Shown piece after piece: positions 36,001 through 48,000 of a DNA stretch of 64,000 nt. The stretch's first letter is position 1. Each line of letters starts with the position of its first letter. The notes below the pieces were generated by a model that was not told the DNA's origin, ran no database searches, and worked only from the letters and a program-made list of their open reading frames with translations. The position numbers and the translations under genes were made by a program. The DNA is from Uloborus plumipes (taxonomy: Eukaryota > Arthropoda > Arachnida > Araneae > Uloboridae). The stretch covers positions 23,890 to 87,889 of the forward strand of contig JAXGGA010004482.1 in the NCBI GenBank assembly GCA_038373865.1. The letters are read 5' to 3'.

Positions 36001-39000
36001 TTTAGATAAATAACTATTAATACCTTTGATGAAAAATTCCAATGGATGTTGACAAAAATATAATAGTTAATAGAGTTGAACCGAAAACACTAAAGAAATG
36101 TGTTGCAATTTTTGTTCTTTTATGGGGAAAAAAGGGAAATATAAAATGATGCCTCTATTTTTAACCTTTTGGATCCTGGCTGTTCATATAGAAAATTTTC
36201 TTTTGACCCATGTGGTACGACAGTTGAACCACAGATTTCTTTTCCATTGAAAAGAGAAAGTATAAACTGTCGCACCAGACGTATGAAACCTTGAAAAAAT
36301 TCCCGGTTCCAAAGGGTTCAAGTGAAAATTTCAACTCTGTCCTCTAAAGAGAAAAGACTTATGGTACAACATGTGTACCACCCGGTTCCTAAAGGTTAAA
36401 TGAATGTTTCAACCTAAGTAATCAATCAAATCTGCTTATACATTTAAGTGTAAAGTCATTCTGTTTGGCCGAACTTACTCTGTGTGAATATACAAACACA
36501 CAGACGCAAATTCAAAACAGACTTTGAAGCAAAGAAGTAGAATGCATTCTGTACATAATGTCCAGTAAATGTATGCCAAAGACACTAGATCTTTCTGTTT
36601 AGGATAAGTTGACTTGATTCAGAGTAAGCAAACTAAAACACAGAAATCACAAAGAGGCTTTGTCTACCTCAAAACCAATCCCCCTTAAATTAGTAATACA
36701 GCTTTCTGTGCCTAAAACATGCAACCAGTTTACTACATAAAGAATAAAGGTTTTCATCTTTTAGTTTTGTCTTTCTAAAAAAGCATTATTTGCTTCAATT
36801 AATTCAGATTGTATATTATTACCTTTAATCAAATAAATTTTTTTAATTGAACTTTTTACTTACAGATTCAGGAGGTGACATTAATGTCATTGTAGCATCT
36901 GGTAATGAGACAAAAATATCTGCTATACGAGAAGCTTTTCAGCAAGTTTTTGGTAAAGCTACTGTTCAAGGTGTACCAGTTCAGTCCTGTAGTATTGCTC
37001 CACAACCTGTTGGATTTTCTGCTGGGCTGAAAGCTGCAGAAGAACGAATTGGTTATCTGAAGCAAAATGTATTTGTGGAGGGCCATCAGATTCTGGTAGC
37101 AGTAGAAAATTTTTTAGTTGAACTAACTCCGGACAAGTAAGTTCTAGATTTCATCTTGTTTGCTCATGTTAATCAAGAAAAAGTTTTAGTTATAGAGACT
37201 AGCTCAGACAGAAGAGACCTTTTTGTGGAAGAGGAGGCATGAAAGTATAAAAGTCCTGACCTATAAATTAACTGCCTCATCAACACTGGCAATATACATG
37301 TTAAAATCTAAGTCTCTAGAGAAGGGAATTGCCAGTGGCGTACGCAGACAAATTATTTCAGGGGGGGGCTGAGTCAAGACTTCTTTTGAGTGAGGGGGGA
37401 GACACCTCATGAAATGTAACTAAGAAAAGTTAATGCCTCGAATTTCTGATTTAATGCCTTTTTAAGTCGACAAAAATACCTCATTAAAAAAAACTTTCGT
37501 GTCATTAAAATTATTGTGAAGAAAGCGTTTTGATAGACACAGAGAATGATTAATTTAAATTTAAAAACATTTCTTCATTGAAAGTTGCTGAAGCACTTAA
37601 TCTCAATATTTTGGCAAATTTACTCTAATAATGTTAATTTTGCAATTAATTTTACTATTGTTCCCAATACTGGGTTTCAATTCAATTTTTGCTGAAATTT
37701 ATTTAAAAGAATTGAATGACTGTAAAACATTAATTGGTATTTCTAATACATAGATTTGCAATAAAAATGAACAAATCGGAATAATAGGATAATCACAAGC
37801 ATGACTTACATTAAAATATACATGTCGAAAAAGAATCTTTCTTTTAATTTTGTCCCATACTTAATTATCTGTTCTGAAAGCTTTTCTCATTTTGGGATTA
37901 AAAAAAAGGGGGAGGGGGAATTTAGGAAAAAAAAAAAAACCCTTACATTTTTAAATTCATTTTGAAAATTTCGGAGGGGGCTGCAGCCCTATCAGCCCAC
38001 CCCCTGAGTACACTACTGGGAATTGCCCTATAGCATCCCCTCTTGATGAGCCACTTGTTGCCAGTGACCAATGCAAGTACTGCTGTTTGCTGTACAGAAG
38101 TACCATGCAGTAGGGTTTTAATGCTGTAAGATAACTTAGAACAAAAATATTAACTTGAACACGTACACATTTTTTTTTTCATAATTTTGTCTCTTGACGG
38201 TTAAATTTGGCTCTTTTCCCTTGCTCTTGAATTTACATTAATAAAATCCTATTCTTCAGTATATTCTGCTCTTTCACATTAATCATGGTGGCTACTTAAC
38301 AGCATAGGAAATAAGCGGTATCGCATTGCAGTTTGCAATTCAAAACATGTGAAAGACGATACAATATCAGATTTTACAGAGTCATTAAAGTGTGGTGGGT
38401 GAGGCAACGATATACAACTCATTTATTTCATTCATTATGCATAATCATTAGGGTGAGTCGAAAAAATCGATTTTTTTATTTCGAAATCGCATTACCTCTC
38501 AAAAGTTGTGGTTTAGTATCCACAACTTGGGAAAAATAAGAAAAAAATTCTAAGTTGACGTCTTCGGTTCGCGCATGAGGCTCAAAGTTGGAAAAAATAT
38601 GTTAAAAATGGAAATTTTCAAAAGGAAAAAAGAAAAAAAAACTGAAACTTTTTATAATGCAACTGCCATAAGCTGTAAATATTTTGTGCATTTTTAATCT
38701 AAAAAATATTTTATAGCTTTTACATACGATCATTAGTTTGCACATCAGCCTTAAATTGGGCTAAAACCGCCTACAATGTCAAATTTCGAAAATATCGATT
38801 TTTTTTATTTCGAAATCGCATTACCTCTCAAAAGTTGTGGTTTGGTATCCAAAATTTGGGAAAAATAATAAAAAAAAATCTAAGTTGACTCCTTCGGTTC
38901 GCGCATGAGGCTCAAAATTGGAAAATATATGCTAAAAATGGAAATTTTCAAAAAATAATTTTAAGAAAAAAAAGGTAATTGTTTTCTATTGAATCTGATT

Positions 39001-42000
39001 TAAATTTTTAGTAGATAACATAATTTGAACCGAAAAATATACATATAACTTTTAGAAGATACATTCTGTTTGTGCATAAGGCTCAAAATATGAAAACAAA
39101 AAAGTCAAAAACTGAACCAGAACGCACTACGTCTGCACTGTACCGGTATATTTTTCTTCTACAGCCGACTTGTCTAGACATTAATCATATTCTAGGAAAC
39201 AGTTCGAAGTCCCTGCAGTCTGCTTTCCCTTTGGTTGTCACTTAGTCAACTAGACCCGCCAAACAAACAGTATCTTTAATTAGCAACTGAAAGTGGATCA
39301 AAAAGTACAGCGTGTTTATCTTTGGGTGAGTTTTTTTTTTGTAACTTTATAGCATATTTTTATGCTCAAGTTTTGTTATACTGTTCTCCGACTAATAAAT
39401 AATGGAACCCCGGAAAACTTATAAACGTTTAATTGTTTGTCCGTTTTTTGGTGCACCGAAAGGGTTAAGTCAAAGTGTTTTACCCACATGTGCAGATGTG
39501 TTGTTAACTTGTTTTGAAGAAAAATCGCAATCTGTAAAAGGCGAACCTTTTTTAAGGATTTCAGATTGCATATCTGCTTAAATAGAAGAAATTTACTGCA
39601 AAGCTTCTATACCAATGTACAGTGGTAATACCAATGTGCGTTCTATACCAATGTACAGATGTATAGTGTACATCTACAAGAGATTGGCTTTTTAGCACAA
39701 GAACACGAAAAATTCATTGCACACTTGAAAGAAGCAACGTCAAAAAGTTTAGACTTCGCTTAATTAACAAAATGATTGAGTTTTGTCTTGAAGTTCAATT
39801 TATCTTTATCACGACTAAATGACTTTCTCAAAGTGTAGTATTATGGTAATCCCTTATCAATTTTACAATACGTACATGACTGACCGTTGGTATAGAAGCT
39901 TTGCAGTAAATTTCTTCTATGAGCTATGCAATCTGAAATCCTTGAAAAAGGTTCGCCTTTTACAGATTGCGATTTTTCTTCAAAGCAAGCTAACAACACA
40001 TCTGCACATGTGGTTAAAACACTTTGACTTAACCCTTTCGGTACACCAAAAAACGGACAAATAATTAAACGTTTAGAAGTTCTCCGATGTTCCATTATTT
40101 ATTATTCGGAGAACGGAAAACAATATAACAAAACTTGAGCATAAAAATATGCTATAAAGTTACAAAAAAAAAAACTCACCCAAAGCTAAACACGCTGCAC
40201 TTTTTGATTCACTTTCAGTTGCTAATTAAAGATGCTGTTTGTTTGGCGGATCTAGCTGACTAAGTGACAACCAAAGGGAGTGCAGACTGCAGGGACTTTG
40301 AACTGTCTCCTAGAATATGTGTAATGTCTAGAAAAGTCGGCTGTAGAACAAAAATATACCGGCACAGCGCCGACATAGTGCGTTCTGGTTCAGTTTTTGA
40401 CATTTTTTTTCATATCTTGAGCCTTATGCACAAACAGAATGTATCTTCTAAAAGTTATATATAATTTTTTGGTTTCAACTTATGTTATCTACTAACAATT
40501 TAAAGCAGTTTCGATAGAAAAAAAAATACTTTTTTTTCCAAATTATTTTTTGAAAATTTCCATTTATAGCATATATTTTCCAACTTTGAGCCTCATGCGT
40601 GAACCGAAGTAGTCAACTTAGATTTTTTATTTATTTTTCCCAAATTTTGGATACCAAACCACAACTTTTGAGAGGTAATGCGATTTCGAAATAAAAAAAA
40701 TCGATATTTTCGAAATTTGACATTGTAGGCGATTTTAGCCCAATTTAAGGCTGATGTGTAAACTAATGATCGTATGTAAAAGCTATAAAATATTTTTTAG
40801 ATTAAAAATGCACAAAATATTTACAGCTTATGGTATTTGCATTATAAAAAGTTTCAGTTTTTTTTTCTTTTTTCTTTTTGAAAATTTCCATTTTTAACAT
40901 ATTTTTTCCAACTTTGAGCCTCATGCGCGAACCGAAGACGTCAACTTAAAAATTTTTTCTTATTTTTCCCAAGTTGTGGATACTAAACCACAACTTTTGA
41001 GAGGTAATGCGATTTCGAAATAAAAAAATCGATTTTTTCGACTCACCCTAATAATCATGTTTCATAATCCGGTCTTTTCTGTTGATTATTGCTAGAATAT
41101 ACTTACCGTAAATCAGGGTTACTTGGACCCTAGGGGGTTACTTGAGCCCACTACAATAAAATGATAAAATCTAGGTTTGGTACCTACTAGTTGAAGACTT
41201 GCACGTAGTTCCTCGTTTCTCCACTAGGTAGAAGCCCTCTGCAGTCTCTAACGCTAGTACCAAACCCAGATTTTATCATTTTACTGTGGGCTCAAGTAGC
41301 CCTCTTCTGGGTCCAAGTAACCCTGATTTACAGTACCCAAGTTAGCACCATCTGATTTCTCTTTATTCTAATCACTAATTGTTTTTTTTTCATGCGGCAC
41401 GAAATTTTAAAATTTGGCTGATATTCAAAGTGCTGTCTCTAGATATATTTCTGCAAAACAAACTGATTTTTATCGGTTCAGGCTTGAAAGTTTGCACATA
41501 AAAAAGTTTTTGATAGAAAAATTGATTCAAAATACTTTTTAAATTAACATTTTTTGCCATCTTGTATACCTATATGTTTTAGTTTAATGGTACCTGTTGC
41601 GGTGGTTTTGAAAAGATAAAAAGAATGAATGAAATCATTTAAACATTATGCGTTGTGTATAAACATGTTAAGGGTGATGCATGAGTAAGACCAATAATAA
41701 ATGAAACAAAGTTTTTGACTTGCCGCACTTGTTTATTGATACATTTCGACGAAGATTACATTCACACACACACCACAGAAATTGATTGATTATTTTCTTC
41801 CATCAATAAAGTATTTTACACAGTTGTGATTTTAGACCGAGAGTCATACATCATTAGGCCAGCATGGCCTATGAAGATTCTAAGACTTTACACAGTTGTA
41901 AAATTCCGACCAAAAGTTCGGGATATTGATGAGAGTTCATTCTTCCCGAATGATGCATTTGTCAAAGTTCATCAGGCCAGCATGACCTATGAAGACTCCA

Positions 42001-45000
42001 AAATACTAAACCAGCATGGTTTAGATTAGGCCTATTGATAGATGGAACCTAAGTTCGATTTTGATGATCGGTAATCATCCGAAAAACTTTTAAAATGCAA
42101 GGATGAATTTCATTTTCTTGATTAACTATAGAATCCGATATCTATAATGTACAGATTATTTTTCTCCAGAATCAAATGCATTTTTTTTCTTTCTGCGTTT
42201 CTAAAAGACTCCTCTTTCAACAGAGAGAAACACCACACACACAACAACACCCATCGTGGCACACACAGCAAGAAGAAAAGGGGGAAAAAGATGAATTGCA
42301 ATATTCTTTTTGGAGAGAGAAGACAGCCCTGTATTCCCATTGGCTCTTTTCCCCAGACAAGAGCCAGTCTCGAACTCAGATGGTGGTTGACAAGACATAC
42401 CCCAGATGAAAACAGCGTCTCACCTCTTCAATACTAGTCTGCGATTGAGATTGTTCCGGCAGCAAGGAAGAAGTGAAGTGACACAGCCGAGGAGAATGGC
42501 TGCTGTTGAAGTGAAGACATCTGCGATTGCACATGTATGTTTATATGGGAGATGTTGCACTGCTAGGGTTTATTGCTGTGTGTTGGCATGGGATTAATGA
42601 GGAATGTGAAATCTTATGGGATTAATGAGGAATGTGAAAATCTTATTTTCACATCTCTACCCCCCGACAGAGAAAAACGTAGCGTGTAACGTATGCATAT
42701 ATATGATAAAAATAATTTTAAAATGGACCAAAAACATTCATTATCATAACATAATTTAAAAAATTGGTAAGTCAAAATCAAAACATTAATGAAACACAAT
42801 CTGAAAATTTGGTAAGTCAAAATCAAACATCATTGGTTCACCCCAGCCTTTTCGAGAATCACTTCAGATCCAAAGAAGAATGATCAACCAAAAAAAAAAA
42901 ATTCTTCACCAAACATGAATCATTAATTTATAAATTTCAAAGAAAAACTGCTTTTACTCTCTCATTATAGCAATGAACATGTTTTTTCCCTTCTGAATTA
43001 CTACAGTACGTACACATGATAGATAAAATTCAAGCAATTGTCTAAGATAACTCTTAGCAGTACCAGCCTAACTAAAAATTACAATTCTGAGGTCGCGAGT
43101 CTCAGAAATAAAGACATTCAACTTATTATTCACCACATGTAATACATAATTGAGCAAAACAACAACGAAAAAATCAAATTTCATTACAATACATATTTCA
43201 ATTTCTTTTTTTTTTTTTTTTGAATTAATTAGCACTAAAAATTTTACTAAAATGCAGTTTAATTGGCTTTTCGGTTGAATCATTAACATTTTGGACCAAA
43301 TAATTGTCGTTTCTAAATCCTCTTTTTATTTCATAAGGACCATTATATTTTGGCATAAAAACCCCTGGGTTCCGTAAATTCTTTATAAAGACCCTATCTC
43401 CTACATTGAAATTTTTTACCTCTCTGCCTTTTAGTTGGTTCTTATGTTGCTCAAAATATTTGTTTTCATTTTCCACAACAGCACTTTTCATTTCCTCAGA
43501 AACCTTTTTCATTTCTTTGATGTAATTGTCATATTCGGTAGTTAAAATTGGGTCAGAAAAAATGTCCATAGGAGTATTGACTTCCCTCCCAAAAAACAGC
43601 TGTGCAGGAGGAAAACCTGTTACACAATGAACGCTAGCATTGTAATGCAGTTTAAATAATGGTAGTTTTTGAGACCATTCGAAAGTTTTCTCAGAAAGAG
43701 ACGCAACAGATTCCTTGAGAATTCTATGACTCTTTTCCACGATTCCGTTTGAAGAAGGAAAATAGATGGAAGATTTCCTGTGTTCTATTTTTAAATTTGT
43801 AAAAAAAAGTTCAATTTCATCAGAAATGAAGTTTTTAGCATTGTCAGATATGATAACTTTTGGAATACCATATCTTGCAAAGTAATCATTTAAACATTTT
43901 ATTATAGTAATTGATGTTATACTAGCAAGTGAATATGCTTCCAAAAATCTAGAGTAATGATCAATGATGGTCAAGATAAAAAATTTTCCCTCAACAGATC
44001 GACATAACTTCCCTACACAATCAATTGCCAATTGTTGCCCACATGCTAATTGAGATTTGGGAATAAATTTTGGTTTAGACTTATTTGGTTTTGGTTTGTT
44101 GGCCAAACATTTCTCACATGATTTGCAAAAGGACTTAACCTTAGAGAACATAGATGGGAAATAGTATAACTTTTGAAGAAAGTTATAGGTCTTTTGAACT
44201 CCAAAATGAGGTGTGTGTGCATTTTCAATGCACGGAGTTACTAAGTTATCAGGAATGTAAATTCTTTTAACAGTGTGAGTTTTACCTTTTCTTTTGATTT
44301 TTATACACTTTAACAGAATGTTATTCTCATTTATACAAAATTTATCACTAAAATCTTTGTTGGTCTTAAGTTTATCAATTATTTCTAAGATTTGTTTGTC
44401 TTTCTGCTGTTCAGTGAAAATAACATTGGTCGACAGATCATGTTTAGGTTTAAATAAATTCAAGTTATTTACATTTAATTCTTCATCATAAACTCGAGAC
44501 ATATAATCAGCTGGATTGGTGGAGCCTTTTGTAAAACTTATCTTGTAGTTAAAGGATTGTAAATACAGCATCCATCTACACACAATATCAGGTTGCTTGT
44601 CAAGTTGTAGAAAATCAGTTAAAGTTTTAGCATCAGTGAGAACAGTGAAAGGTACCCCTAACAATTCTTCTCTAAAATGCTTAATGGCTGAAAAAATAGC
44701 AAAAAATTCCCTTCTTATGGAAGGATATCTAGACTCGGCAGGAGACAATTTTTTGGAATAAAACTCAAGTGGAATAAAAACATCATTTACTTTCTGCATT
44801 AAAATTGCAGACAAGGCTATGCGACTAGCATCAGTTACCAAAAAAATAGGTGCATTGGGAGTAAAAGACTTGAGTGTAGGTTTTTTAAGGAGAATATCTT
44901 GAATTAATTCAAAAGCATCCTGACACTCATGAGACCAGAAAAAAGGAACATTTTTTTTTGTTAGATCTACAATGGGTGAAACGATTTCTGCATATTTGTA

Positions 45001-48000
45001 AATAAGTTGTCTGAAATAGTTAGTCATGCCTAAAAAGGTTTGAACTTGCTTAACGTTCTTAGGTACAGGAAATTTTGTAACTTTATTAATGTTATTCTCC
45101 GACGGTGAAAAACCATTACTATCAATGGTGTATCCAAGATATGTAATGCTAGATTTGCAAAGTTGTAGTTTCTTAGGATCGAGAGTTAAATTAAATAATT
45201 TAAGTCTATCAAAAACAGTTTGTAATAGTTTCAAAAGATTTTCTATAGACTGAGCTGATATAATTATATCATCAAGAAAGTACTGTAAGAAAGGACCTTT
45301 TAAATGGCCAAGAGCCTTCTCAATTAATTGATGAAAGTAAGAGGTGCTCAACCGACTACCCTGAGGCAAACGTGTAGGTTCATAATTTCCAAATTCTGTA
45401 CAAAAAGCTAATTTTTCCCTGTCTTCGGGTCTAAGTTTAATTTGAAAGAAGGCCGCCTTCAAGTCTAAAACACAGTAAAACTGTTTTCCAGCAATGCTTT
45501 GTATTATATCTGTGATCTTAGGTAAGCATATTTTGTAGGGTTCTGTAATGGCATTTAGCAGTCTATAATCAACAACCATTCGAAATTTTGGCGTTTCATT
45601 AGGATTTGTGTTTTTCTTCACAAAAAGTACAGGAAAGCAATAGTTTGATTTAGTTTCATCAATAATTCCTGCCTCTAACAATTGTTTAATTTCTTTTTGA
45701 GCAAAAGCACGAGCAATTTTTGGAAGAGAGTAAGGTTTAGATTGAAGAGGAAATTCATGCAAAAGTTTAAACTGAGGTACAACAGCATCAGTGCAACCCA
45801 AAGTCATGTAAGATTTGGAAAAAACCTGATAGTTATCCATTAATAATTTTTGCATTTTTTCTTTATCATTGTCACTTAAATGCTCAAGATTAAAATCCTG
45901 AACAGAAAGTTCCTCTTTTCTCAAATTAATAACTTCTTGTAAATTTAAATTGTTAACCTGTAAAATGTCAGTTTGATTGGTGGGTTTTACAATATCAGTT
46001 TCTAAGAATTCCTGAACACAACCTAAATTTTGTCCCTTTTGCACAATTAAATCCCTATCCAAATTATTTTCAAGAATGATGGAAAAATTGTTAGAATCTT
46101 TTGCCAAATGAATGGATTCCAAAATATTGATGGTTTTCTTTATATTACCAGGAGAAAAAATCAGAAGTTTTGAATTTTTAAGTTCTTTCGGAATCTGTAG
46201 TGTGAGAATTTCAAAAGAATTTGGACAAATTTTAATATTAGAGGTGGATTGAACTTTATAAATGCCCTTAGATTCTTTAAGGGAGTTTGATTTAGAACAG
46301 GATTCAACATTGATTCCATCAGACTTGATTAAGTTTGAACTTTGTTTAGAAAAGATGGTGGTAAATTCCAAGGTGGTTTTATCAGAAATAATTCTCTTGT
46401 TAACAGAGTCAAGGATGATTTTATTCCGATGGAAAAAATCATATCCTAAAATCATAGTATAATTGGAATTCCAATCAAAATTGGTGACAAAAAATAGACT
46501 GGAGAACCATTTATCTTTAATCTTAAATTTTAAGTCAATAGCTGATGAATAAGGAACATAATCATTGTTGATAGTTTTGATTCTAACTGACCTAGAGACA
46601 TAATTAATTTTGGTTGTTTCTTTTATTTGTTCTAAGGTTTTTAATTGAATGAGACTAAGATTAGCACCGCTATCAAGCAAAGCAAAATACTTCTTTGAGG
46701 CAACTGTGATGGGAATGATAGGCAAACAGTGATCAGAATCTGTACATGACATTACAACTTTGACATTATCCTCATTGTGAACATTCGCAATAGCAGATTT
46801 ATTACTGTTTGACAATGAGGTATTGCATTGTAAAGAAACTTCAGAATTACTGATCTGTTTAAAATTATGAGTGGTAGAATTAAAATCATTTGACTTCTTT
46901 GAAAATTTTGAATTGTCCAAACAAGGCTTGTCATTAACATTATTTGTTTTAAGAGACCACATCTGAGTGTTTTCATTAAGGGTTTCCGCGCCTGCATTAT
47001 GGCCCCTGTTTTCATTCCGAAAACCCCCTTCTAGTTTAAATTCCCATTTTCATTATTTCTAGTATAGGGTGTGAAATATCTACCTCTTCGATTATTGCCC
47101 CTAAATCCAGACCTACTTCTTCTAGCATTGAAATGTCCCCTAGAAAAGTTCCCCCTAGAGTTCCCAGAAAAATTCCCCCTATGATTAAACTGATCCCCCC
47201 TAGAGTGAAAATTACCCCGAGTGCTGTTAAAATACCCCCCTTGAGAATTACCAGGAAAAAATGGACATTCCGTGGTTAAGTGTTCTTTATAGCAAATATG
47301 ACACTGAATAGGAATATGCCCCATTGAGGAATTATGAAAACCAAAGTTTTGTGCCGAAGCACTATCATTGTTGCTAGCTACATTGATTGAATTAGCCTGA
47401 TGTTGAAAGCTTGCTGCATTGGGATTCAATTTTGATTGGCTAAGTGTTGCTATCTGGTCAGAGAGCTGTTGAATTTTTTCATTCGTAACTAATTGGCTTT
47501 GCAGCAAAACATTAATCTCTACCTGTGAAGTGTTATTGTTATAGTTAGATGTGTTACTCAAAGCTTTTTCTACATTCTTGGCTATTTTTATAGCTCCTTC
47601 AAAAGATTTAGGTCCCTGCTTCTCTACCTCAAGTCGTATGTCAGCCCTCAATGCCTGCAAAAATTTTGAAATTTTTGTTTTGTTCAGAAGATCTAATAAG
47701 TCTGAAGTAGAGTTATTGTTGGGATTCAAATACGCATCGGCTGATTGAGTTATTAATTCAGCTAGTTCTTGAACCGACTGACCAGGTTTTTGGGAAATCT
47801 CCCAGAAAAATTTCTGCGAATTTTCAATATGTGCTTAGTTGAAAATTTTTCCTTTAGTTCCACACACAGATCCTTGAAAGTAGCATCTTTATTCTTTTGT
47901 AGAAATTTTGAGGCAATCTCATGAGCTTTATCCCTGAGTTGTAACTTAGTTACAATTAATTTCTTGTCAGCATTCCACTTCTCCAATTTGGAGATGTCCT

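Larger units (their letters stand above)
38449..41050. mobile_element. Giant palindromic hAT-like element 3 (2602 bp)
   Basis: The ends TAGGGTGAGTCGAAAAAATC and the inverse are flanked by ATAATCAT (38441-38448 and 41051-41058). The arms are complementary over about 1.2 kb each, around a short spacer near 39600-39850. Each arm contains two tandem subterminal copies of a block with AAATCGCATTACCTCTCAAA and CGGTTCGCGCATGAGGCTCA. Each arm also carries the head of the same open reading frame (39402 and 40095). It is the third member of the TAGGGTG palindrome group. Confidence 0.85.

Noticed and set aside
42147..42437. Open frames in the gypsy LTR
   Set aside because: Similar frames recur in the other LTR with frame differences. 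They overlap on both strands and reflect LTR sequence, not genes.
42654..43224. Envelope gene downstream of gypsy pol
   Set aside because: The interval between pol and the purine tract is under 600 bases and has no open frame with signal peptide or membrane segment.
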